Shown piece by piece: positions 1-10,869 of a DNA stretch of 64,000 bases. Under the pieces are notes generated by a model. The model had not been told where the DNA came from and did not search any database. It worked only from the letters and a program-made list of their open reading frames with translations. Position numbers and translations under genes: made by a program. Location: the NCBI GenBank assembly GCA_011109175.1, contig RDEW01000002.1, positions 1,532,111-1,596,110 of the forward strand, given 5' to 3'. This DNA comes from Dicyema japonicum (lineage: Eukaryota > Dicyemida > Rhombozoa > Dicyemidae). Position 1 is the first letter of the stretch; every line of letters starts with the position of its first letter.

Positions 1-20
1 ATTTGTTAGTTGACTTTTAG

Positions 21-376
21 GGGAAAATACGACTCAGCCATTAAGGAAAGCATTTCCCGACCAAATACAGGGTCTGACCAGTCCATGAAAGTATTCTTAT
101 GAGTTTACTCCAAGAGAACAATCGCAGCGATGATTTCCCAATGCTTTGTGATGTATCGAGGCAACGTGGGTCAGTTTGTAAACAGTGTGGACGATCATGA
201 GCTAGTGAACCTCCTAAAGTACGTCTACAAGTCCTTAGAAGTTCCATATGAAGGAAATGCCAACAAAATATTGCAGTGGCACGAATCTGTGGAATTTGTG
301 ATGATTTTGGTAGATTGTCTCGAAATCTGGAGTTGGGTGCATCTGCAGAGTTGTTTGTGACAGAAAAAAGGTTTAA
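21..376 (+). CDS. ARPC5: Arp2/3 complex subunit 5 (p16-Arc), 3' part
   Basis: ARPC5 is the smallest subunit of the actin-nucleating Arp2/3 complex and helps tether ARPC1 to the rest. Three exons are visible: 21-80, 104-288 and 314-376, joined by introns of 23 nt (81-103) and 25 nt (289-313); the window opens inside a further intron ending in TTTTAG at 20. Removing the introns gives one frame of about 102 residues. It shows the family's helical core (LLKYVYKSLE, then LQWHES) and the typical C-terminal end, GVGCICRVVCDRKKV followed by a stop at 374-376, matching the GVGSIVRVL..RK..V ending of animal ARPC5. About one third of the protein (family about 150 residues) lies left of the window. Identification rests on recognised motifs, not a database search. 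Confidence 0.85.
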
Positions 377-1843
377 TTATGAGGATTACACTAATTTACC
401 TATTTGGATATTTTATTAACTTAAACAATCCAGGATTTTAGGCATTACCACACGATTGTCCCTTTGGTGTCATTTGAGTCAATTAGGGATCTTTTGGCTT
501 CATTAGAAGTATTGGTGGCATTTTCAGACATTTTAGCGCATTAGGTCTTACTGGACGGCTATGTGCGCTGAGCATTATTCTGAGCATTATTTTGGGTGAG
601 TTAGGCTTTAGTTGGATTCTTAGTTATGTTTTGTTGATTTTTTGGCAAATTGGTGGATTTTATGCAGTATTGGATTGTCATTGAATGTCGATTTGAGAGT
701 GAGGCCTTTATGCTGGTTCACTTGACATTGTGTGAGCATGCTTGAATGGTGATTGGGACAGTTTAAAGTGTCTAAGGCCAGAGAGCATAACTTTCTGCTT
801 GGACGTTGTGATTTAGGAAAGACTCGGATCTTTGAGGTGATTATCAAGTCACTTTATGCACGCACTCTTTAAACTGTTTATCTAAGGGGGAGTTTCTTCA
901 TGGGTGTTCGGACATTGGACCTCCTACTTGTTGTTGCGACCAAGGTAGAGATATCAAAATTGTTCAGTAGACACTAGTTAAAAGATCCACGTGACCAACT
1001 CTACCATCTTTGAACATAAGATCAAAAATTTACCGAGAAGATCTGAATGAATTGAGGTCCCTAAGTCAACCACATTATCAGCAACAAGCATATACACGTG
1101 CCGCATCTGGATAGCCCTAATCGCTCTCCATTCTGTTTGAAGTCTGACTCCTCAGATCACTGAAGTCTTTGGTGTCCCCAAATTATTTTGAACCATGTGA
1201 TTGAAATATCTTCAATAATCAAACTCTCAGTTTCTTAGCCTAAAAGGGAGACAATTCTTCATAATATCTATTTGAGTTTAAGTGACACTCAATTTACCTA
1301 AAGATCATTCCTTAAGATAGAAGAGGTTCAAATGGGAGCTCTTGACCTTTAAGTTCATATATTTGACAATATTTGTCATAATCCTAATTACATTATCTCT
1401 AATTACCTAAGCCTATTAAACCAATGGGAACAAATTTATTACAAAATATAAACATCCCTCTGCACGTGAGTTTCCTTCCACCTTCTATGAAGACCAGGTC
1501 ATCTCTTCCCCGTCACATATGATAATGGACAAAGACGTGTTTAGATTACCTCACGGACTGAACCTCAAGAAGCTGGCAAAGAAAAGTCTGCAGCAGCAAT
1601 AAGAATAATTGTTTCGATAAAGCTGAAAATGCTGAGTCATTTATTACCGATAGATTAGTGTTTCTCGCTTCTCACCTCAATTTAGAGAATATTTTCCAGT
1701 GACGTATGGTCCTGCATGTTTTATTGGAGTATTGATGTTTCATCAAATGCAACTGAGAACCACGTGCTTGTCGTCCACAACATTGATTCTTATACTCTGA
1801 TTTCACTTCAAGAGACACTCCAGTGTAGTGGAAATGGGTTCTA
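377..1843. other. Intergenic, no gene recognised; CACGTG cluster
   Basis: No conserved frame is visible on either strand. The notable content is CACGTG at 988, 1095, 1463 and 1761, continuing at 2088, 2178 and 2262 inside the neighbouring element. Confidence 0.5.
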
Positions 1844-2085
1844 GGTAAATTCATCGCCGGTAAATTCATCGCCGGTAATTTCATCGCTGGTAAATTCATC
1901 GCTGGTAAATTCATCGCCGGTAAATTCATCGCGAGGTAAATTCATCGCTGGTAATTTCATCGCGAGGTAAATTCATCGCCGGTAAATTCATCGCTGGTAA
2001 ATTCATCGACGGTAAATTCATCGCTGGTAATTTCATCGCGAGGTAAATTCATCGCTGGTAAATTCATCGCCGGTTAATTCAAGCG
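1844..2085. repeat. 15-bp minisatellite, about 16 units
   Basis: Head-to-tail copies of GGTAAATTCATCGC(C/T), with A/T variants and some units extended by one or two bases (GCGA). Read on the minus strand it encodes (MNLPA)n, which explains an open frame there; I do not regard that frame as a gene. Confidence 0.9.
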
Positions 2086-2421
2086 ACCACGTGGGTTCTT
2101 AAAAAAAGAGGTCGAAATTTTGATTTTTTATATTATCATTAAAATGTAATTTTGGAGATTAATTTGACGATATGAGTCACGTGGCCAGATCCCCAAGATA
2201 GAAGAAATTTGAAAACCTCAATTCTCCAAATAGTGTTAAATTTACTCAACGATGTGCACCACACGTGTGTGTGTTGGTTAAAGTGATAGAAAATTATTGA
2301 TTATCTTACTGATTATTGATTAATAAATAACAAAGGTCAAACTTTAAGTGAATATTTATGATAATATAATTTTTAGAAAACAAGTTTATGACAATTATTA
2401 ACAAAAACATTGTGTTAATTT

Positions 2422-2935
2422 CTAAAATGCTAAATTATAGGCAATGCCTTTTAAATAGTCAAGAATTTCGCGATTATCGAAGTCATTTACAATGCGTTGA
2501 ATTCTTAAAGCATTATCTCTGTATTTTTTCTTTTGTGTAGGACCTTCCCACCAGCAATATACTGTTCAATTTTTAATTTCATTTCTTGCTTGTTCTTTTT
2601 TCAAAACATCAATAAACTTCCAAATCGTAGGATGACACGCTCCAATTAAAGAATTAAAAGAATGATGCCATCTTTCGCAAGAGTTATTCGTTTTAGGCCC
2701 AGCAACTCTCGCTGCTTCAAAACAATTCCACAATTCATGGGCAAAACGTGGACAACGACGTACTTGACGGCGGTCGGGACGTCCTATCCAAATATCTTCT
2801 ACATAATCCAGTACAGGTTGAGCTTCTTCTGGGAAACTGTTGTAATCACACAAATGTTCAAAAATAATGAACAACGTGTAATGTTGGGACAAATGCCAGC
2901 GCCGCAATCATGCGCATTTCAGAGCGAATTCTGAA
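2422..2935 (-). pseudogene. MULE transposase C-terminal remnant
   Basis: The best-preserved part (2566-2907) reads LDYVEDIWIGR, then RCPRFAHELWNCFEAA, then KTNNSCERWHHSFNSL and ends with HPTIWKFIDVLKKEQ. This is the C-terminal region of MULE transposases of the FLYWCH-associated animal type (dYFe.tyiG ... RTNN..EgWH..f). Upstream, MIAALAFVP is in another frame, so a frameshift sits near 2875; downstream the similarity resumes in a third frame to about 2422. The catalytic DDE core is missing, so it is dead. Confidence 0.65.
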
Positions 2936-3002
2936 TCTCTTTGATATAATAATTGCAATCCCTGTGATTGGATGCATCTACCGGCGATGAATTTACCGGT
3001 TA

Positions 3003-3418
3003 CCGTGGAAATGACTGGAAATTCAATCAGGGACTTGTTCTTAGTAAATGAAGGTTAACCATCAATAAGGATTCTTAAATTTCAGGACAACCAGTCAAAT
3101 ACAGATTTATTATCCAATCATTAACTAAATTGGGGGTCGAAAGTTGAACCCAGACTTTCAGGATCCCGATTGAGTAATATTGAAACGTCCAAGTAATCAT
3201 TTCCAGGCAAAACAACATAGCTATTGACCTGAAATTTTTATAATTCGTCAAACTGAGGGTTTTCGGCAAAAAACTTTCGTTTATACGATTTACTGTCGAC
3301 AGGATATCCCCCACAATAGTGAGGTTCCTTGTCTTTATGATTATGGATTGTAAACATCAGAGAAATGATAATTATCGCACTTTACTATCGTTGGGCAGTG
3401 CAACGATTTTCAAAAATT
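3003..3418. other. Intergenic, nothing recognised
   Basis: AT-rich with only chance open frames. Confidence 0.4.
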
Positions 3419-3745
3419 AATGCTGTGGTCGGGTGGCACAGTGTAAAGAGTGCCAGGCAAAAGTCCTAATGGTCCCTAGTTCGAAGATCACTGCTGTATA
3501 TTCCGGCTGAAAATTACACGCATCTACGATGCCTAGGCTTGACGAGTGACGCCGTCATCAGTAAACATCTAACAGCGAACAGGATCGTCTACAAAAGGAC
3601 TCACACCCCAAAAAATAGAAGTGAAGAGTTCCTTGGATCTCCCTCACCGATTAGTTTGAGACTGCTCTTTACTTGAAATAAAATGTGCGTCCTGTCTGGG
3701 AGGAGCTATAGCTCTTCTTAAAGTGCAGTGTTTATTTAATGTTGT
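3419..3745 (+). repeat. tRNA-derived SINE, copy 1
   Basis: Starts with a tRNA-like head: a box A-like stretch (GTGGCACAGTG...GTGCC) and a degenerate box B (AGTTCGAAGATC). A body with CGCATCTACGATGC and GGACTCACACC follows, then a conserved 3' end (TAAAATGTGCGTCCTGTCTG, AAGTGCAG). Other copies lie near 10135-10445 (-), 20362-20655 (+) and 52140-52450 (-), with fragments near 33085-33175 (-) and 26943-26985 (-). Confidence 0.75.
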
Positions 3746-4436
3746 GACCGAAACTACATGATGGGGGACCTGGCCTTAATGTGACTTAAGCATTAAAAGT
3801 TTTCGGGAGAGAAATGCGAAACTATGGACACACTAATGAATATTCACGAAGAGGAATTGGGAGAAAAGATTTTGTCGTAATCATGAAGGGGCAAAATATT
3901 GTATATTGATTTTAAATTTTAATAAACTGATTTCTATCTGCACGATACTTCAAATCTTAGGATTACGGGAGAAAGGACTCTGGAACAGCAGTATGGCACT
4001 CATCCCGTATCACTACCAAAAAAATTAATCGTTAGTTCCTTGGTGAGTGAGAGGGCCTTTCGGTGGTAATGTAGGCCGTTTTCTCTACAAGCAGATGGAA
4101 GGGAGAGATCGCAATGAGATCACTTGCATCATGACAATGGTCTTGTATAGGGACTCCACCAGATTGGGAGTCGTCATAAAAAGGAAGGACTTGATACACA
4201 CGGAGCTTGCTTGTAATAGTAGCAAGTAGCGGATGATCACCCAAAACGACATCACCAGAGCACAGTGGGTGAATGAATGAAAAATTCCAAAGACAATGAG
4301 GGTTTTACATTTTATTCTTTAAAATTATTTTATTTAAAGAGCATTCATCATTAACCAGCAGTCACTTTTTAGTGAGTAAGTGGAACTACGCTCTCTCTTA
4401 TGACATTTGAAAGTAAACATTCCCTTTCACAGAATC

Positions 4437-5345
4437 GAAGCTTTCTAGAACATCCCTAACCCCTTGTTTTCTTGGATATTGTGTACTTCGCAAACACCGG
4501 GAAAGAAGTCTCGGAGGAGGATTATTGACTATCGTTAAGGATGGACTTATTTTACGGCCGTCACCCCATTTGTATCTTCTCTCAGGAACAGATTAATATT
4601 GAAGTATAAACACCCTCTCTGACTCCGGTCACAATCAGCCAATAATCGCGGAGAGTGCATCCTATCTATACTCCACGAATTAACTATTCTCAATAATCCG
4701 GATTCCATACTAGGACCCCAATCCAAAAAGGGGACAGCCCGTGGGATGTTCGTCATGGTTTTACAAGCGACCATAACCCAATTGTGTTGAAACTCGATGT
4801 TTTACGAAGTTCAAAAACTATTCCAAGGCAGACTGAGTGGTTTCAACACGTTGGTGGACAGTTGTTTATTGGACTTCGCTTTTGAAGACTTTTCTATTGA
4901 CAAGAAAGCTCAGATATTAACCTCGATAATCCTGAAAGCCAACACAATGTTTATCCCCCGATCGTCTTACAAAATATTTGAAACTATCTTCAAGACATCC
5001 TGGTACTTATCAAGAAGCAGGATGCCTTGAAGAAAATCTGAATAAAATTAGATGACTCGTCCATATGATCTCTTAATTACAAAAACTAATCCGTACTAAC
5101 CACATACATAAGTGGAGTCGACTTGTTAGTCGACTATGCTACACAAACTCATGTGGCACCCTCTGGAAGACACTAAGAAGTATCAACAGTCTTATAAACG
5201 AAGATGGCGGCGGAGTGGAAGCCGTTACCCATATTGCCTCCGGACATGCTCAGAAACTTGCAAATAATCTTATCAAATATTATGTGTCGAATTTCTCCGC
5301 ATGTGAGGATGTGCTCCACGACAGACGGGTACTTAACTATTAAAT
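4437..5345 (+). pseudogene. LINE endonuclease/linker relic
   Basis: Short blocks resemble the endonuclease domain and the endonuclease-RT linker of LINEs: LGGGLLTIVKDGL near 4505, and TLRSINSLINEDGG near 5165 with an aligned downstream stretch. Stops and shifts interrupt every frame. It may belong with the RT relic at 6540-7300. Confidence 0.4.
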
Positions 5346-6539
5346 GACCGCCACTTTATTGCAACAAAATCAATTTTGGGAGGTGAAATTCTAAATTTGG
5401 GGGATGGGATTTTTAGTTTTTCTAGAGATCTGGCATACTTCCACGAATGTTAAGTCACTAGGCCATCCTAAGTGAGTACAATCGGGACAATCTTGACCTC
5501 TGCGTGATATATCAGCTCCATTTGATCAACCCCACTGTATTATTTTTGCAAAGATATTCACAGCTTTGTATTTTTTTATTTTATAAATAATTTTAATCAT
5601 GAGAAAATATGGATGAAAAGATTATTCGTCATGTGTGAAATAGACATAATAATTCAAGAACCACGTCACCAGTTCAACCAATCAGAGGAAGAACCATGGC
5701 TCTGAACGAGGATCTTAATGGAAGATAACTTAAATCTGCAGAAGACCTAAAAGATCTAAGTACAGATGCGCAAAGCAGAGGTCGATGGAGACGCCTAGTG
5801 AAGCAGATTTTAAAACGTGTGGCACAAACGGGACCTTAGTTAATATAACGTTCTTTGGTTCTTTGAAAGTGCTTTTAAAGATAATAATAAAAGATGGATG
5901 AAACACATTCGAAAGGCTGTCTTTTTGTGCAATCAGAAACCTCACTGTTCCACAGGTTATTTAGAACTTGGGTATGCCATGGGCAAGTGAAGGAAGATGA
6001 CTTTGTTAATAGTTTCTCAAGTTGACATACTCCAGTATTCTTTAAAAGGGTTAAAAGGAAATTACGGTATCCCCCAAGTCTATACGTTGTTACGTCACCC
6101 TTATTATTCGTTTAAGAGAAGTCATGAATGTGAGAACCTCGTGTTGTATTTCTGAGACTTGTTCTATCCGATAAAAGAGTATCAGGTTTTTTTATTTCAG
6201 TCATTGATGCCGGAATAAAGATTTTGTTCTGGGAGACATATTAAATGAACCATCTGGTTTCTATAAAATTTAATATCCAATTGTTAGAAGCGCATAAGCA
6301 TGAAATCAAGAGGTACGTTTACGGTCACTAAGTTTGTGGTTATGCATCATAACAGCGTCTCAGCTACGGTCGTAAGTGCGTAAGGTATAGCAATCTATAG
6401 TTGTCCTTTTAGCTTCGAATTAATAAATTATTGATGTCTACTTTCGTAGAGGCTTAGTTTCCAATACTGAATCTTTTCTTAGGCGGGACAGATTGATGGC
6501 TTCCCACTTCCAAAGCCATCAAGAATGCTCATAACGTTT
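5346..6539. other. No gene recognised
   Basis: Separates two LINE relics of the same orientation; only short open frames without recognisable motifs. Confidence 0.4.
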
Positions 6540-7300
6540 CATTTTGGTTGAATGCAACTATCAGTAGACAATTCAGTTCTGCAGTTAGTAATCAATGATG
6601 ACGGGGTCACTCGTCACTGTTCTTCATTAGGAACTCCTAGACCAAGTAATCTTCTGACTATCATAAATCACACAACTGACCATCCCGCTTCTCGAATGTC
6701 ATACGACATATCAAAAACATTCGACAGTGTTAACCGCAGAGCCATAATCGGTCAGTTATCTCGGACGGGAAGCCAGAAGGACTAGTGAATTGGTTGAAAG
6801 TATACATATAAGGAAAAAACTCATGTTAGATGCGGGCGCTATTTTTTAAATATGATTTTTTGAAGAGAGTAGTCACCTGATTTGCACAAACGACGTGCTA
6901 TTGTCTGATGTGTCGAGATCGAGTGTGATCTCGGAGAGGAGACTCAATGTGTATATGGAAGAGATAAAAGACTGGTGCGGTCTCCAAAGGATTAAAACTG
7001 TCAGAAGAGAAATCTAAGGCAATGAGGTTTTTCGGTCGTAATGAAAAAGTAAATTATCAAGGTTTCCTATGTGGAATCAATTATATGAGATCCCTGAAGT
7101 ATCTCGGAACAGCTATTGAGAAACAAGGAGTACATTATGTGACTTTAAACTACGAAGGAAGAGAGCACACCATACGATCTTGTGTATGAGGAAATTGAGA
7201 CTCGAAACGGATATGTTTTTATTTACTTTTCACGTACAATCATTCCATCACTCTTTTATAGACTAGATGGATGGTAATACAATGCATACAAGGAGCGTTT
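6540..7300 (+). pseudogene. LINE reverse transcriptase relic
   Basis: RT motif A is readable as SYDISKTFDSVNR (about 6698-6736). Further on, in other frames, DWCGLQRIKLSEEKSKAM and SLKYLGTAIEKQG belong to the region after the YxDD motif of LINE RTs. The catalytic aspartates of motif C are not readable. Multiple stops; dead. Confidence 0.55.
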
Positions 7301-7816
7301 TATCTTGCTTTTTGAAAAATCAAGGAGAGCGTGGATCAAGATTGTCCTACGCAAAAGACTCGACGAGAAGTTAGATGCAGATAAAAATTTGTTAGTAATG
7401 TCGATTGTTTCCCGTAAAAATATTGTTCCCCACACAGAATAAACCATAAGGGGTCTTAGGGCTCAGAGGAGAGTCAAAGCTATGGCAGGACTTGAGGAAG
7501 AAGCCTCAAGTTAATACCCTCTTATTTTCCTTGTTAATAAAATTATTATAAAAACTGACAAAGATAAAAGCTATCACCACCAATCCTTATAAATCGATTA
7601 ACATTGAAATTGCTTTGATCTTCATTCGCGCATTCGTTTTACTCGTGAACAGCTATCAACAGCACAGATTACTTAAGTTTATTGAATTAATTTTTGCCTT
7701 AATGTCCCATGATATACAATATTTTTAATCTTTAGTATACGATTTTTTCCTAAGTCCCCTACATTTAATTGTCGAGGAGAAAAATATTTACAACTTTTAA
7801 CGAATATCCTTAAGAT

Positions 7817-8075
7817 TTATTGAGGAGATTCACATTTGCTATATCGCAGACTTATTATGATTCCACCTTCAACTAGCATTTTGACATTGAGATCATGCAA
7901 ACAGTCAATTAAACAGTGCTTACTTGGTCCCAGTACGTCAAAGTTTATAAGACTGATCGACTGGCTTGCAGGACTATGGAAAGGAGAGTCTAGAATGACG
8001 TCCAGAACAATGGGCTCACAACCAAGAGGGGTAATTCCCATTGCGTGCTCAATGGACGCAAACCATAATGGATCC
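7817..8075 (-). CDS. Unidentified exon-like open frame
   Basis: On the minus strand a frame reads KDPLWFASIEHAMGITPLGC near its start and continues with SPFHSPASQSISLINFDVLG to a stop at 7817. Its composition is protein-like and unlike the shadow frames around it. A putative 24-nt intron ending in TAG lies just upstream (about 8078-8101), but the upstream frame does not join cleanly. I do not recognise the family. It could be the last exon of a host gene or a TE scrap. Confidence 0.25.
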
Positions 8076-8243
8076 TTTCTACTTTTATTTAAATTATATA
8101 ACTTTGATTAGAATTAGTAATCAGCTCTCATAATCAGCCATTCCACTTTTCTACTTCATGAAGCCTCACCATATTTATGATGTAACGTTTAGAAAGGCTT
8201 ATCTTAGTTTATGAATCTAAAACTTATTATTTGGATAAAAGTA

Positions 8244-10071
8244 CAGTAAACTCTCTTAAATTTGCCAATTCTCAGATTTGCCAATTTTTAAAGAAATTTT
8301 TTAATTTTAATGGAAATTTGCCAATTCCGAAATTTGCCACAATTTTTTAAAGTTTAAAAAAAATTAATGAAAAATTAAAACAATAAAACTTTATTCTACT
8401 AGCATGTTTCGTTGTGATTCTAGTGGTCGATATACAAGACTCACTATCGAACAAAAAGTGCAAATATTGCGTTATAAGGAAGACAACAACTTATTATCAT
8501 ACCAAAGAATTGGCGATAAATTTTCCTTTTTGTTAAAAGTGAACATATGCCTAAGGACAGCTAACGCTATCTTAACGAGTCGTGAGCCAATTTTGGACAA
8601 TTCAAAACAAAAAATTCATCAACAAAAACAGTCAAAAAGTAAGTTAAAGTTCCCCAACTTGATGAAAAGCTTGTTGAGTGGTTGGATTCGATGAAAGCAA
8701 AATGTACTCTTAATGTTTTTAAATTTTAAGGTGCATTGTTGAACGATGCATTAATATCCAGCAAGGCAGAATTCTTCAATAAGCAACTTTCTCTTGACTA
8801 TTTCAAAAACTCTTAGATTTTTATCCAAATTTAAGAAAGGCATGGATTTCGGATGAGGAAATTAAATGAACAAATGTGCACTGAAAAGTGTCGATATTGA
8901 AGGGTTTCTCAAAGAATTTCAACAAGTTTCAAAGTCATATACCTGCGATCAGATAACCTGGATGAAACTGGGATTTTTTAGAAGTTTATTCCATCCAGAG
9001 GTATCTGCAAGACCCCGTTCGGAGGATACAAGAACTTCAAAGATAGAGTATCTGTGATGTTATGCACAAATATGTCTGGAAATCATAAATTAAAACCTTT
9101 ATTGATTGGAAAATCAAAAATGTGTTTTAAAAAATATGATTATCAGTGTTCTGTTTTGTATTACAGTTCCAAAAGAGCGTGGATGACCGGATTTATTTTT
9201 ATAAACTGGATGATAAATTTTGATAATTTTTTAGGGCAGAAAGAAATCAATTTTGCTCTTATAGACAATTGTCCTTTTCATTGCCTTCGAATTTGGAAAA
9301 TACAAAAAAAATGTTCTTTCCTAAAAATGCTACAGAATAATTCAGCCAATGGATTTGGGAATTATTAAAACAAAGTCCACTTTGATAGAAACAAATTGCA
9401 GTATCTCACTGGATTATTGGAAAAAGAACACGTGTCAGTTTATCATATAAAAATTTGAACCTTAAAGACACTGTTCTATCTATATAAATGGCTCGGCAAG
9501 ATGTATCCCCTAAAACAATCAAAAATTGTTATCAAATTCTAAAAAAATCGGGTACTATCACACCTTTAGTAAATGTGAACATAATTCAAGAAATATTATC
9601 CAACACGGATATTCACGATCCGATTGAAATCGAAGAATTTATGTCTATAAATTATTCTGAAAAAAATGCAATAAATGAAGAAATAACACCATTAATTGAT
9701 AATAATGAGATAATCATCCATGAACTACTGAATTGAAACTCCTAAACAAGAATAAAATAGCATTTAAGTTAAGCGAAATTGAAAAGGATCTTGAGAACGT
9801 TGAAAACGAAGAGAATGTCGTCCTTATTACATCTATTAGAAGATTTAATGCAAATATCAGAAATATAAAGAAGCAAATGGGAATTGAATTTTATTTCGAT
9901 AAAATTTAATACTTCATTTTTTTAATAATTTTTTTTCGTAATAATATCAGATTTAGTTATTTTCATCGATGAGAAGTTGCCCAACAAATATTTTAAAATT
10001 ATTGACTAAATTCTGACATTTGCCATTTTTGTTTCCACCAGTTTTTGTGTCAAATTTGGGAGAGTTTACTG
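8244..10071 (+). mobile_element. Tigger/pogo DNA transposon 1
   Basis: Bounded by terminal inverted repeats starting CAGTAAACTCTC and ending GAGAGTTTACTG, flanked by TA on both sides (8242-8243 and 10072-10073), the target duplication of the Tc1/mariner-pogo superfamily. Length 1,828 bp. It encloses a decayed transposase of matching type. A second element with the same ends is at 56310-57853. Confidence 0.9.
8404..9905 (+). pseudogene. Tigger transposase relic
   Basis: The N-terminus has a CENP-B/Tigger-type helix-turn-helix (LTIEQKVQILRYKE, SYQRIGDKFS). The DDE core follows: NLDETGIF with a stop right after it near 8974, then KNFKDRVSVMLC, KLKPLLIGKSK and LIDNCPFH holding the second catalytic Asp. 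The C-terminal tail (VSPKTIKNCYQILKKSG) continues in another frame to 9905. At least one stop and several frameshifts make it inactive. Confidence 0.85.
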
Positions 10072-10134
10072 TATATCAGGGAATTAACATTTGTACTTAT
10101 TTAGAAAGTGACCGCCATTTTCCTGCAATTTCAC

Positions 10135-10445
10135 TTTTACGCAGAGCCACATTAGCTATAGTTTAGCTCAGACATGACACACACTTTAAGTAAAGAACAG
10201 TTATAATGACTAACCGTAGAGGGAGAACTAAGGAATGCTCTTCACTTCTTTTTTATTTTTATTGGGTAAATGTCTTTTATAGACGATCCAGTTCCACAGT
10301 GAAATGCTCGCTGATGACAGCGTCACTCGTCGAGTCAAAAAATCATATATGCCTGGAACTTTCAACCGGTATGTAGCAACGGAATTCGAACCAGGGGCCG
10401 TCAGATCTCTTGCCAGGCAATCGTTACACTGCAACAAAACCAATA
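10135..10445 (-). repeat. tRNA-derived SINE, copy 2
   Basis: Minus-strand copy. The tRNA-like head lies at the high coordinates; box B reads CTGGTTCGAATTCC on the minus strand (about 10381-10396), the best box B of the family in this window. Confidence 0.8.
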
Positions 10446-10496
10446 TATGTCATTTTTTAGTTAAAAAGAATAATTTTTTTTAACAATTAAATAAAT

Positions 10497-10788
10497 GTCA
10501 GTTGAGGAAGTCTGCTGCGTGGATCGCGAATGAGTTCCCTCGGAGTATGGCTATTCCAATCTTTTGTCTTAGCCATAACCCTTCTCGTTGATCCCCTTTC
10601 TTTCTGGCAAGCAATCCTCCGAGTTCTCGCAAGAACTCAGCCGTCATTGGACCAACGGCTCCCGATGATTCGGTCGCAACAAGAGTAAATCGGTAGCTAT
10701 CCCCGAGGCAAGAATATTTTTTGATTTTTAGGTTCTCCGCAGTCGAAGAAGCTGCTCCAGGTGTCTGAACCGATTTAAAAATAGAGAA
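10497..10788 (-). pseudogene. RLE-LINE endonuclease fragment (-)
   Basis: Antisense to the plus strand, this is the C-terminal restriction-like endonuclease segment of the LINE family seen intact-looking at 21745-22140: the stretch from TFSIFKSVQTPGAA through GDSYRFTLVATESSGAVG to the terminal GNSFAIHAADFLN is readable. 5'-truncated copy; the 3' end is at the low coordinate. Confidence 0.7.
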
Positions 10789-10869
10789 CGTGTCTACGTT
10801 AAAAAGTAAATATGAAATTAAAAATTTCCTACGATTAATTTTATTTTTTAATTATTTTTGTCTTGTCAA

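Larger units (their letters stand above)
1844..3002 (-). mobile_element. Mutator-like (MULE) DNA transposon relic
   Basis: A minus-strand MULE-type transposase remnant lies between a left block of 15-bp repeats (GGTAAATTCATCGCC) and a right end carrying the same sequence in inverse orientation (ccggcgatgaatttaccgg, about 2981-2999). The inverted relation suggests that the repeat unit is the terminal inverted repeat, expanded into a tandem array on the left. No target-site duplication was identified. Confidence 0.55.

Noticed and set aside
1672-1929. Minus-strand protein with MNLPA repeats
   Set aside because: It is simply the translation of the minisatellite.
1844-2085. Possible CRISPR array
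   Set aside because: The 15-bp units are contiguous with no unique spacers, the genome is eukaryotic, and the unit matches the inverted end of a transposon.
7836-8111. Plus-strand 91-codon frame
   Set aside because: The opposite strand has the more protein-like reading; the plus frame is taken as its shadow.
10381-10396. A tRNA gene
   Set aside because: Box B is good, but there is no acceptor stem or cloverleaf, and the sequence continues into a repeated SINE body.
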